From Paenibacillus tyrphae (lineage in GTDB: Bacteria > Bacillota > Bacilli > Paenibacillales > NBRC-103111): a stretch of 64,000 nucleotides of DNA. The notes under the pieces are model-generated. The model saw only the letters and a list, made by a program, of their open reading frames with translations. It did no database searches and was not told the DNA's origin. Made by a program: the position numbers and the translations under genes. This document shows, one piece after another, positions 35,631 to 44,170 of the stretch (within the stretch, counting starts at the first letter, position 1; every line of letters starts with the position of its first letter). The stretch spans positions 108,184 through 172,183 of the forward strand of contig NZ_JNVM01000013.1 in assembly GCF_000722545.1 (NCBI RefSeq), read 5' to 3'.

Positions 35631-35742
35631 GAGGAATATAAAAATAAGTAATCTCCAAGTGCGGAAGATGAAGAAAAGCCAACTCCTGTCCTGCCGAAAC
35701 TCAGATCTAAGGCTTTATTTTATTAAACAAAAATAACATAAA

Positions 35743-35772
35743 AAGAAGCTGGATCATTGATCTCAGCTTCTT
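35743..35772 (-). terminator. Orphan terminator-like hairpin
   Basis: Stem AAGAAGCTG/CAGCTTCTT with TTTTT following on the minus strand. No minus-strand gene now ends here; the upstream side is an IS remnant, so it may belong to a lost gene. Confidence 0.5.
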
Positions 35773-35794
35773 CATTCTTGCGTCTTACCTTAAA

Positions 35795-36241
35795 GGGGTA
35801 CCGCCACATCCCCATCAAGCTAGGATGAAATCATACCCCCAAACTAAGTTATACTTTTTATGTTGGCATTATTCCATAGAAAGGATGGTTTCCCATGAAA
35901 TCTATTCCTCTTTCTATCAGCGAAGAAGTGCATTTATTAGCCCAAGAATTACAGCATCACTTTTCTCCTTCCCAGCTAGAAGTGCTCGCTAGACAAACTA
36001 ATTTTGTCCAACGAAAAAGCAAATGTACCGCGCAAAATTTAGTTTCCTTATGTGTCTTTTTAAATGATCATTTATCTGTGACTCCCCTCGCACAGTTATG
36101 TAGCCAACTTGATGCAACCGAAGGCTTGTTTAAGTCTGCACGAAATTCCGTTTAGAGCTGAATTGGATCAGGCTCAAGGGTGAAACGATAATATGAATCC
36201 GTATCTTTGTTCTTAGCTAGATAGGCATGGGGCGGTACCCC
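35795..36241. mobile_element. Internally deleted IS4-like insertion element (about 447 bp)
   Basis: Terminal inverted repeats start GGGGTACCGCC at 35795 and end with the exact complement at 36241; beyond the 11 perfect bases the match continues imperfectly over about 20 more (CAT.CC..TC.AGCTA). Inside is only the 5' part of a transposase gene. No clear target duplication is seen. An intact relative would be about 1.4 kb, so roughly 1 kb is missing. Confidence 0.7.
35895..36155 (+). pseudogene. IS4 family transposase, N-terminal fragment
   Basis: 86 residues beginning MKSIPLSISEEVHLLAQELQ; the stretch VLARQTNFVQRKSKC and CVFLNDHLSVTPLAQLCSQLD are typical of the N-terminus of IS4-type transposases (about 440 residues). 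The frame ends after a short unrelated tail at the deletion point; the DDE catalytic core is absent. It lies about 100 bp from the left inverted repeat. Confidence 0.75.
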
Positions 36242-36295
36242 ATATGGTGATAAAAGAAATAGGATGTTATCTGAATATGGAAACAACAACAAAAA

Positions 36296-36313
36296 AGAGG
36301 CCCGAAGGCCTCT
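36296..36313 (-). terminator. Rho-independent terminator of nrdJ
   Basis: AGAGGCC, a four-base loop and GGCCTCT, followed by TTTTTT on the minus strand, 10 bp after the nrdJ stop. Confidence 0.92.
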
Positions 36314-36322
36314 TTCTCTTTC

Positions 36323-38920
36323 CTAGCTGCAGCGGCTGTAGCCGCAGTTGCTGCAATTTTTGCAACCTTCGCTGTTAATCAGCGAAGCCGAACCGCAGGA
36401 TGGGCACAGGTCAAGAGACGTGGCCGCGCTGCGCGTTACCGCGTATTGAGCGGGCGTTTCCATCACGACCTCCTGTGTCGCGGTGATGTAATCATCCGCG
36501 TTGTCGGAGAAATCGCCGTGCATTTCGAGCGCCTTGGCGACAGCGTCGGCAATCGATTCGACGCGGTTCGCGCCGAAGCCGATTGCGCCGGAGCCGCCGA
36601 TGCCCTTGAGGTGCTTGATCAGCAGCTGCACCTTGTTTCCATGGTCGCCGTAGCGTAGGAACAGTGAGCAGACGCGTCCGAGCGCTTCGGACATCGCGAA
36701 GACGTCGGAACCGGCTTTGCCGACGTTCAAGAAAATTTCGCTCGGGCTGCCGTTCATATCGTTAATCGTAATGTAAGCCATCCCGAACGGGGTGTTGAAT
36801 TTATACGTTGCCCCGCGCAGAGCCTGTGGACGGCGCTTGTATTCCTTGTCGAACACCTGCTCCGTCTTGGCGTCAATGTTAACGGCCTGCGATTGGGACA
36901 GGTTGGTGAGCGACTTCTCCTCGCCCGCAGCGGATGGCTCGGCCGCCACCGGCTGTGTCGCCGGTTTCGCTTCCGCAGCCTTCTCTTCCTTCTTGTCTGT
37001 GCTCAGCACCTGCACGTCGCGGCTGCCGTCCCGATAGATCGTCACGCCTTTGCAGCCCAGATCGAAGGCAAGCTCGTACAGCTGCTTGGTTTCTTCAACC
37101 GTAAAGTCGGATGGGCAGTTCGCCGTTTTGGAGATTGAGCTGTCCACCCATTTTTGAATGGCGGCCTGCGCGCGAATATGATCTTCCGCGGACAAATCCA
37201 TGGCGGTCACGAAATAGTCCGGCAGCTCTTCGTTAGGATGCCCATCCTTCCATTCCTGAGCGATCGGCACGTACTGCTTGTCGAAGCCGAGACGGCTTTG
37301 ACGGTAGTACTCGAACGCAAAGTACGGCTCGATCCCTGTCGAGGTGCCCACCATCGTTCCCGTGCTGCCCGTCGGCGCTTGGGTAATGACCGTTACGTTG
37401 CGCATGCCCTTCTTCTGGATGGCGGCGCCCACTTCCGGGAAGACGGACGTCATATGCTTCATGAAGCCGCTTTGCAGGAACGGTTCCGCTTGGAACTGCT
37501 TGAAGGAGCCCTTCTCTTCCGCGATATCGGCGGAAGCCAAGTACGCTTCCTTCGCCATGAAGCCGTACAGCTTATCGAGGAATTCGAGCGATTCCGGACT
37601 GCCGTAGCGGATGCCCAGCTTAATCATCAGCTCGGCGAGGCCCATGGAGCCGAGTCCGACACGGCGCTCGCCCTGCTGGTTCACCCGGTTTTGTTCGAAG
37701 TGATACGGCGTTTTGTCAATAACGTTATCCAGGAAACGCGTGGAATAACGGACGACCTGCGCCAGCTCGTCCCATGCCACGTCGTGATTATGCTCGTCGT
37801 AAAATTTGGACAGGTTGATTGCGGACAGATTGCATACGCCCCACGCCGGCAATCCCTGCTCGCCGCAAGGGTTCGTGCAGATGATCGGGTTGAAATACCA
37901 GCTGTTGGACATCTGGTTGTAGTATTCCATGAATACGACCCCGGGCTCCGCCGATTTCCATGCGGATTCGATAATCGTATGCCACACGTCGCGCGCTTTG
38001 ACCGTCCGGTAATGGTTTATTTTTTTGCCGGTCTTTCTCCACTTGTCCAAATCGCCGTCCCACAGCTCGTCATATTCAGGGTCGGTCGTATCCGGATAGA
38101 CCAATTCCCAATCCAGATCCTCTTTGACCGCCTTCATAAAGCCGTTGCTGACGCATACGGACAAGTTGGCGTTCGTGATCTGGCCCATCGTTTGCTTCAC
38201 GGTAATAAAATCGACCACGTCCGGATGCCAGTCGTTGATCATCAGCATCAGTGCGCCGCGGCGGCTTCCGCCCTGTTCGATCAGGCCGGTCGTGTAGCTG
38301 AACAGTCCGCCCCATGATACCGCGCCGCTCGAAGAACCGTTGACGCCTTTGACAACGGAACGCCGTGGACGAAGCGAGGACAGGTTAATCCCGACGCCGC
38401 CTCCGCGCGCCATAATTTCCGTCATTTCGGACAGCGTCGCCATAATGCCTCCGCGGCTGTCATGCGGGGACGGGATGACATAGCAATTGAACAGCGTCAA
38501 TTCGTCGCTTGCGTCCGCTCCTGCGGCGATCCGCCCGCCGGGCACAAGCTTCCAATCGTCGAGCACGTAACGGAACTTGTCCGTCCATTCCTTGCGTTTC
38601 TCCGGAGTTGCTTCCACGGAAGCCATGGCAGTGGCCAAGCGGTCCCACATCTGCTGCGGCGTTTTTTCCAACGTCAGCGTTAGCTTCTCGACGGCAGAGT
38701 CGACAACGTCTCCGCTCCGCAGCTTGACTTTGACCTGGTTTCCTTGACGTTCAATGACTTCCCCTACTTCCTTGGCCGGAAACTTCGGATCGTCCTTCGT
38801 CAGCACCAGTACCGTATCTCCCACCTTCGTATTGCGGGTATCGGCATCCTTCATCGCATAACGGTCAAGAAATATTTTTTCGCTTAAGCCTTCCAATTTG
38901 GTCTGCTGCACGGTCTTCAA
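36323..38920 (-). CDS. nrdJ: Adenosylcobalamin-dependent ribonucleotide reductase (class II)
   Basis: 865 residues. The chain has the class II hallmarks: FNCYVIPSPHDSRGG, the active-site motif NPCGEQ with its Cys, the family motif GTSTGIEPYFAF, and a C-terminal cysteine-rich zinc-ribbon-like tail (CPSCGSASLINSEGCKNC...RCS) that carries the reducing thiols. It reduces ribonucleotides to deoxyribonucleotides using B12 and works with or without oxygen. An extra N-terminal segment (about 1-60, KOW-like VGDTVLVLTKDD) precedes the core. NrdR boxes lie in its promoter. Confidence 0.95.
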   Translation of the reverse strand: MKTVQQTKLEGLSEKIFLDRYAMKDADTRNTKVGDTVLVLTKDDPKFPAKEVGEVIERQGNQVKVKLRSGDVVDSAVEKLTLTLEKTPQQMWDRLATAMASVEATPEKRKEWTDKFRYVLDDWKLVPGGRIAAGADASDELTLFNCYVIPSPHDSRGGIMATLSEMTEIMARGGGVGINLSSLRPRRSVVKGVNGSSSGAVSWGGLFSYTTGLIEQGGSRRGALMLMINDWHPDVVDFITVKQTMGQITNANLSVCVSNGFMKAVKEDLDWELVYPDTTDPEYDELWDGDLDKWRKTGKKINHYRTVKARDVWHTIIESAWKSAEPGVVFMEYYNQMSNSWYFNPIICTNPCGEQGLPAWGVCNLSAINLSKFYDEHNHDVAWDELAQVVRYSTRFLDNVIDKTPYHFEQNRVNQQGERRVGLGSMGLAELMIKLGIRYGSPESLEFLDKLYGFMAKEAYLASADIAEEKGSFKQFQAEPFLQSGFMKHMTSVFPEVGAAIQKKGMRNVTVITQAPTGSTGTMVGTSTGIEPYFAFEYYRQSRLGFDKQYVPIAQEWKDGHPNEELPDYFVTAMDLSAEDHIRAQAAIQKWVDSSISKTANCPSDFTVEETKQLYELAFDLGCKGVTIYRDGSRDVQVLSTDKKEEKAAEAKPATQPVAAEPSAAGEEKSLTNLSQSQAVNIDAKTEQVFDKEYKRRPQALRGATYKFNTPFGMAYITINDMNGSPSEIFLNVGKAGSDVFAMSEALGRVCSLFLRYGDHGNKVQLLIKHLKGIGGSGAIGFGANRVESIADAVAKALEMHGDFSDNADDYITATQEVVMETPAQYAVTRSAATSLDLCPSCGSASLINSEGCKNCSNCGYSRCS

Positions 38921-38955
38921 AACAACAACCTCCCGGAAATATTTTCAAAGGCCAA

Positions 38956-39004
38956 TCACAATATCTGGTATGCGAAAAACATTATACAATACAATATATT
39001 GTGT
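38956..39004 (-). promoter_or_regulatory. Tandem NrdR boxes and promoter of nrdJ
   Basis: Box 1 at 38989-39004 (ACACAATATATTGTAT on the minus strand) matches the NrdR consensus in about 15 of 16 positions; box 2 at 38956-38971 matches about 12. They are exactly 33 bp apart, three helical turns, as NrdR sites usually are. A perfect -10 TATAAT (38981-38986) sits between them, so bound NrdR would block transcription. Confidence 0.7.
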
Positions 39005-39319
39005 TACGAATAGGCAAAAAGCGGATTTAACGGCGTAGTATGGAATACAAGCCCGCTAGCTTCTTTTTTCGCGGTCAGGCTCTCTTTTTCGTTGACGAAA
39101 TCTTCATCTTTTTCGACAAAGCCGGCCTAAGTTAACGAAAAACTGAAACTATATACGCCCAACAACATGTTGAAACGAAACCTTGCAAATCCGCCCTTTG
39201 CTTCGTTTTGACAATGAATCAGCCGATTGTTAGTCTAGTAATAGTATAACCGTATTCAGCAGCATTATCAAACGTATGTTCCCATTTTCCAAAACCTACA
39301 TGATACGGGAGGTGTACCC

Positions 39320-40171
39320 ATGACTCCGATTTACTTGATCCAAGACAGACTCGTTCCCAAGGAAGAAGTTCGCGTCTCGCCGGACGACCGCGGGTACTAT
39401 TTCGGCGACGGCATCTATGAAGTATTCCGCGTCTACGGAGGCAAATTGTTCGAAGCCGAGGCGCATTTCAAGCGATTGGAGCGCACGGCGGCTGCCGTCC
39501 GCATAGACTTGCCCGCTGCGTCAAGCGAATTGCAAAAGCAGTTGGAACAATTAATCGCCGCAAACTCGCTAATCGAAGGCACCGTTTACCTCCAGATCAC
39601 CCGCGGTACGGCGCCTAGAGCCCATGCGATTCCCGCTGAGGCCGAACCTGTCCTTATGGCTTATACGACCGAGCTGAAGCGTCCCGTTCGCATGATGCAG
39701 CAGGGCATCGCCGTCGTTACGATGGAGGATATCCGGTGGCTGCGCTGCGACCTGAAGACGCTTAACCTGCTGCCCAACACGTTGGCGAAGCAGCACGCGC
39801 TCGATCAAGGCGCGGACGACGTCGTATTACACCGCGGTGGATTGGTCACGGAGTGCAGCGCCTCCAACGTAATGATCGTCAAACAAGGCGCAATCATTAC
39901 TCATCCCGCCGACAACTTGATCCTGCACGGGATCACGCGCGCCGTCGCGCTTCGTCTGGCCCGCGAGCTCGGCATCCCGGTCGCCGAGACGCCGTTCACG
40001 CTGGACGATCTCCGGCAGGCGGAGGAAGCGTTCGTCACCGGTACGACCATTGAAGTAACGCCCGTCATTTCACTCGACGGCATTCCCGTCGCCTCAGGTA
40101 GCCCGGGACCGGTCACGCGCCGCCTGCAGCAAGCCTTCGAGCAGGCCATCTCCTCCTGCATCCCTCAATAA
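39320..40171 (+). CDS. dat: D-amino acid aminotransferase
   Basis: 283 residues, the normal length for D-alanine transaminases (fold type IV PLP). Motifs: RGYYFGDGIYEVFRVYGG near the start, LKTLNLLPNTLAKQHA with the PLP lysine (about 145), and ECSASNVMIV. It makes D-glutamate from D-alanine and 2-oxoglutarate for the cell wall. The ATG at 39320 follows GGGAGGTG. A candidate promoter TTGACA-17-TAGTCT lies at 39208-39236. The 300 bp between nrdJ control region and this promoter show nothing else I can name. Confidence 0.92.
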   Translation: MTPIYLIQDRLVPKEEVRVSPDDRGYYFGDGIYEVFRVYGGKLFEAEAHFKRLERTAAAVRIDLPAASSELQKQLEQLIAANSLIEGTVYLQITRGTAPRAHAIPAEAEPVLMAYTTELKRPVRMMQQGIAVVTMEDIRWLRCDLKTLNLLPNTLAKQHALDQGADDVVLHRGGLVTECSASNVMIVKQGAIITHPADNLILHGITRAVALRLARELGIPVAETPFTLDDLRQAEEAFVTGTTIEVTPVISLDGIPVASGSPGPVTRRLQQAFEQAISSCIPQ

Positions 40172-40180
40172 ATATCAAAA

Positions 40181-40208
40181 AACCTTCGGAGCGCTATCTC
40201 CGAAGGTT
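40181..40208. terminator. Bidirectional terminator between dat and lipM
   Basis: Perfect 11-bp stem AACCTTCGGAG/CTCCGAAGGTT with a T-run on the minus strand; the last codons of lipM lie inside the hairpin. Confidence 0.85.
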
Positions 40209-41039
40209 CCATTCTTCATTGCCATATTTTTCTTCCACCAGCCGTTCCGCCAGCTCCTGCTCGTATGAGGTCAGCTCTCCCGGAACCATCTTTACGCCCA
40301 GTCCTTCGGCCATACCGGCCAGAAACGCCTCTTCCGTCTGTGCCAGCCCGACCGGCAGTTGTCCGACGCTGCGAAGCAGATCGTTGATCGCGACCGCCTT
40401 CCGCAAAAACTGCTGCTTCATCCGTTCCATGATCCGTTCGTTCTTGAACCTGAGCAGCCGGAACAGCTGATCTGCATCGAGATCGAGCAAAATCGACCCG
40501 TGCTGCAGCACGACGCCCTTCTGCCGGGTCTGCGCACTGCCGGCCACCTTGCGTCCCTCCACGACAAGCTCGTACCAGGAAGGCGAATCGAAGCAGGCCG
40601 CCGAGCCCATCGACTCGTACTTGCTCTTGTCCTCCTCGCTTTCGAGCTGTACCATATCGGCCGCCAATCCGAGCTTGCGGAACCCTAGCAGCAGCCCTTC
40701 GCTCAGCACCCGATACGCTTCCGTCACGCTTCGCGGAATGCCGGGGTAGTCCTCGGACACGATGATGCTGTACGTCAGCTCCTTATCGTGGAGCACCGCC
40801 CTACCCCCGGTCGCCCGCCGGACGAAGCCGATGCCTTCGCGCTCCAGCGCATCGAAATCGATCTCTTCCTTCGCCTTCTGAAAATAACCGATCGACAGCG
40901 TCGGAGGATTCCAGCCGTAAAACCGCACGGTCGGTGGCGCCGCTCCTTCGCCGTGCGCCGTCAGTATCGCTTCGTCTACCGCCATATTGTAAGCCGGCGA
41001 ACCATAGCCGGACCGAATCCATCGCCATTCCTGCGTCAT
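40194..41039 (-). CDS. lipM: Octanoyltransferase LipM (lipoate biosynthesis)
   Basis: The ATG at 41039 after AAGGAGGG is chosen, giving 281 residues. The biotin/lipoate ligase fold carries the LipM motif ACFDSPSWYELVVEGRK with the acyl-carrying Cys, and RRATGGRAVLHDKELTYS. LipM moves octanoyl groups from acyl carrier protein to GcvH as the first step of lipoate synthesis in Bacillales. Its neighbourhood with yqhH-yqhG is conserved in Bacillus. The stop lies inside the shared terminator. Confidence 0.88.
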   Translation of the reverse strand: MTQEWRWIRSGYGSPAYNMAVDEAILTAHGEGAAPPTVRFYGWNPPTLSIGYFQKAKEEIDFDALEREGIGFVRRATGGRAVLHDKELTYSIIVSEDYPGIPRSVTEAYRVLSEGLLLGFRKLGLAADMVQLESEEDKSKYESMGSAACFDSPSWYELVVEGRKVAGSAQTRQKGVVLQHGSILLDLDADQLFRLLRFKNERIMERMKQQFLRKAVAINDLLRSVGQLPVGLAQTEEAFLAGMAEGLGVKMVPGELTSYEQELAERLVEEKYGNEEWNLRR

Positions 41040-41094
41040 CCGCGATCCCTCCTTTTTTCTGTCGCACCGGCGCAGGCCGCAAAGCCGGCTCACT

Positions 41095-42186
41095 TTACCG
41101 CTTAACGGCCAGACATTTTGCCGCCCGCAAGCCGGGAACCTGCATCTCCCGATCGGGCTTGTCGGCCCCGTCGGGCTTCACGAACGCAACCGCGCCGTCT
41201 TCCCCGAGCGCTACGAATTCGTCCCCGCTTTTGTCCAGCGCCACCGGCCGGTGATCCCAGGCCAGATGGGTCTGCTTGCGCGTTTTTAAATCCAGCACGG
41301 ACAGCGGCTTCTCGATATCCGGATGGGCTCCGGTCGCATCGAAGCGCGCGATCAGCATTTTGCCATTCAGCGCTTGCATCCCGTACGAGTACGGCCGGGT
41401 ATTGGAGACAAAATGGTGCGCCAGCTCGTAAGGCTCCTGCTGCGGGTCCCAGCGGTAAATTTTGTTCGACCATTCGGTCTTGTTGCGCTGCGAGATCATC
41501 ATATAGATGTCGCCGCCGGAATCGGCCTCCACTTGATCGAGCGGATACCGCCGGGCCTCGGCGATCAGCTTGCCCCATTCCCTGGTCTCCAAGTCGACCT
41601 TATACAAATTCGAGCTTGTCGTCGCATTGTTGGACGTCACAAGCCACAGGTCTTTGCCCCGTCCGGTAATGTCCTCGATGCCGCCGGGCAGCATCCATTC
41701 CTTGACCCACTTGTGTTCCTTCAACTGATAAATGCCGACCTTCGCATAGTCGCCGTCCTTCTGCGCCGTTTTATCGGCGGAAGCGAGAAACATCAGATCC
41801 CCATAAATGTAGCTGAGCTTGGGCGAGAAGCCCGGTGTCGGATACATCGTGAAGCTGTCGCTCCTGCTGTCCCGCAAATAAAAGCCGCGAGACGCCTTCG
41901 GGTCGGACGGCTGAAATACGGTGATCGCCATGTGCTCTCCCGTATAACTGAGCGAACTGACCGGCTGCTCCGTTTGCAGCACTTCTCGGGCTTCATTCGT
42001 TTTGCTGTTGACGCTGAATACCCGGTTATCTCCGGCTACGAGCAGATCGCCCGTCTCATCCAAAGCTTTGGACGCTTCCGCATCGACCGGCGTCATGCGG
42101 GGCTTGGCATCCGAACCGAATATAGAACATCCGGCGCAGGCCGCAGTCAACAGAAGCGTGAGGCAGATACGAACGCGTCTGTTCAA
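41095..42186 (-). CDS. Putative lipoprotein with beta-propeller-like repeats
   Basis: 363 residues. A signal peptide with lipobox near Cys20 (TAACAGCS) anchors it outside the membrane. The rest is a run of beta-strand blades with repeated motifs of the kind GDLLVAGDNRVFSVNSKT, DLWLVTSNN and GDIYMMISQRN, suggesting a 6-7-bladed propeller. I recognise no named family. It lies 55 bp before lipM on the same strand, but a functional link is not evident; it may serve as a surface scaffold. Confidence 0.75.
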   Translation of the reverse strand: MNRRVRICLTLLLTAACAGCSIFGSDAKPRMTPVDAEASKALDETGDLLVAGDNRVFSVNSKTNEAREVLQTEQPVSSLSYTGEHMAITVFQPSDPKASRGFYLRDSRSDSFTMYPTPGFSPKLSYIYGDLMFLASADKTAQKDGDYAKVGIYQLKEHKWVKEWMLPGGIEDITGRGKDLWLVTSNNATTSSNLYKVDLETREWGKLIAEARRYPLDQVEADSGGDIYMMISQRNKTEWSNKIYRWDPQQEPYELAHHFVSNTRPYSYGMQALNGKMLIARFDATGAHPDIEKPLSVLDLKTRKQTHLAWDHRPVALDKSGDEFVALGEDGAVAFVKPDGADKPDREMQVPGLRAAKCLAVKR

Positions 42187-42361
42187 AGAAGCTCTCCCTC
42201 TCTTTATCGTTCCGTCTCCGCGGAAATCAAGAGCCCGGCGTCCGTCCGCCAGGCCCCATCCCTTTCATCATATAGCATTGCCGGTTCGTTTGAAAGACTT
42301 TATTTTCGTGCATACTAAAAATTGACTCGATTCGTTACCCGATGGAAAAGGAGCGCGTCCG

Positions 42362-44170
42362 ATGCAATCCACCGAGCGAAAAGAACACGTGCGTCAATTG
42401 AATGAGCATGTTCAGCTGTATTTTGAACGGGATTGGTTCGAGGAGCTGCACGACCGGGCGCAGCGCAACGGTCCGTGGGATGACTGGACGATGTTCCGGC
42501 TAGCCGAAGAGGCCGAGCAATCGGGGCTGATCCGCAGCTTCGACGAGCTCCAATGCTTGTCGCATTTGCCGAATCTGGTGCCGATGGACCATCAGATCGA
42601 TACCGCCAAAAAAGTATTGACCGAGATGCGCGGACGAGCCATTCTGGCGGACGAGGTCGGACTCGGCAAAACGATCGAGGCCGGCCTCATTCTCAAGGAG
42701 TACATGATCCGCGGACTTGTCCGCAAGGTGCTCATCCTCGTACCCGCTTCGCTGGTGCTGCAGTGGGTGCGCGAGCTGAACCAGAAATTCGGCATTTCCG
42801 CCGTCGCCCAGAAAAAAGAATATATGTGGGCAGCCAACGATATCGTCGTCGCTTCAATGGATACGGCCAAGCGCGACCCGCACCGGGATATCGTGCTCGG
42901 ACTGGAATACGACATGCTGATCGTAGACGAGGCACACAAGCTGAAGAACAAAAAGACGACCAACTACCAGTTCATCAACGAACTGCGCAAAAAGTACTGT
43001 CTGCTGCTGACAGCGACGCCGGTGCAGAATGACCTGAAAGAGCTGTATAACCTGATTACCCTGCTCAAACCGGGGCAGCTTGGCGGCCAGGGGAGCTTTC
43101 AGGCGAATTTCGTCGTAGACAAACGGATTCCGAAGAACGAAGAGCAGCTTCAGCACGAGCTGAGCAAGGTCATGATCCGCAACCGGCGCAGCGACGGCAA
43201 CGTGAATTTCACCAAACGGATCGTACGTAATATTCCTTTGCAGCTCTCCCCCGAAGAGCAGGCGCTGTACGATGGCGTGACCAACTTCGTTCGCGGGCGT
43301 TATGAGGAATCCGGCGGCGATATCGGGAGCATTTTGTCGCTTGTCACGCTGCAGCGCGAAGTGTGCTCCAGCCGGGACGCGGTATTCATCACGCTCGTCA
43401 ATTTATTCAAGAAAACCGAAGAGAACTCGCCGCTACGCGCCAAAATCTGGGAAATCGTCGAGCTGATCCGCAGCATCAAAGCGAATACGAAGGCCGAAAA
43501 AGTAATGGAGCTGATCGGCGACATCGGAGAAAAAGTGATTATTTTCACGGAGTATCGCGCGTCTCAGGAATATTTGCTGCAATATTTGAAAGATCGGAAA
43601 ATTTCGGCCGTCCCTTACCGGGGTGGCATGAACCGGGGCAAAAAAGACTGGATGATGGACCTATTCCGCAACCGGGCCCAAGTGCTGATCGCGACCGAAG
43701 CCGGGGGCGAAGGCATCAATCTGCAATTTTGCCACCATATGATCAACTTCGACCTTCCGTGGAACCCGATGCGGGTGGAGCAGCGGATCGGCCGCGTGCA
43801 CCGGCTCGGTCAGCAGGAGGACGTCAAAATCTACAACCTGTCTACCCTCGGCACCATCGAGGAGCATATCTTATCGCTGCTGCACGAGAAAATCAACATG
43901 TTCGAGCTGGTCATCGGCGAGCTGGATACGATTCTGGAGCGGTTCGAGAAAAAAACGTCGCTCGAATCGCATCTGGCCAAATTGATCTTGTCTTCGCGCA
44001 GCCAGGAAGACATCCGCCGGCAGCTTGACGAACTGGGGCGCTCGTTCACCGTCGTCCGCTCCGAGGTGGAGCACGAGGCGCAGGAGAACATACATCTGCA
44101 AAGCGTGCTGAACGCGGTAGGCAGCCCCATTCGCGGGCAGGACCACGGCGGGGAGGAGGCCCGGCTATGA
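42362..44170 (+). CDS. yqhH: SNF2-type ATPase/helicase, YqhH-like
   Basis: 602 residues. SF2 motifs in order: I (LADEVGLGKTIEAG, about 90), Ia, II (LIVDEAHKLKN), III (LLLTATPVQN), V (IATEAGGEGINLQ) and VI (RVEQRIGRVHRLGQ). This is the YqhH group of bacterial Swi2/Snf2 proteins, translocases that remodel nucleic acid-protein complexes; its role in Bacillus is undefined. ATGA overlap with the next gene indicates coupling to YqhG. Confidence 0.9.
   Translation: MQSTERKEHVRQLNEHVQLYFERDWFEELHDRAQRNGPWDDWTMFRLAEEAEQSGLIRSFDELQCLSHLPNLVPMDHQIDTAKKVLTEMRGRAILADEVGLGKTIEAGLILKEYMIRGLVRKVLILVPASLVLQWVRELNQKFGISAVAQKKEYMWAANDIVVASMDTAKRDPHRDIVLGLEYDMLIVDEAHKLKNKKTTNYQFINELRKKYCLLLTATPVQNDLKELYNLITLLKPGQLGGQGSFQANFVVDKRIPKNEEQLQHELSKVMIRNRRSDGNVNFTKRIVRNIPLQLSPEEQALYDGVTNFVRGRYEESGGDIGSILSLVTLQREVCSSRDAVFITLVNLFKKTEENSPLRAKIWEIVELIRSIKANTKAEKVMELIGDIGEKVIIFTEYRASQEYLLQYLKDRKISAVPYRGGMNRGKKDWMMDLFRNRAQVLIATEAGGEGINLQFCHHMINFDLPWNPMRVEQRIGRVHRLGQQEDVKIYNLSTLGTIEEHILSLLHEKINMFELVIGELDTILERFEKKTSLESHLAKLILSSRSQEDIRRQLDELGRSFTVVRSEVEHEAQENIHLQSVLNAVGSPIRGQDHGGEEARL

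Noticed and set aside
37154..38317. 387-codon plus-strand open frame
   Set aside because: Antisense to nrdJ with no family features.
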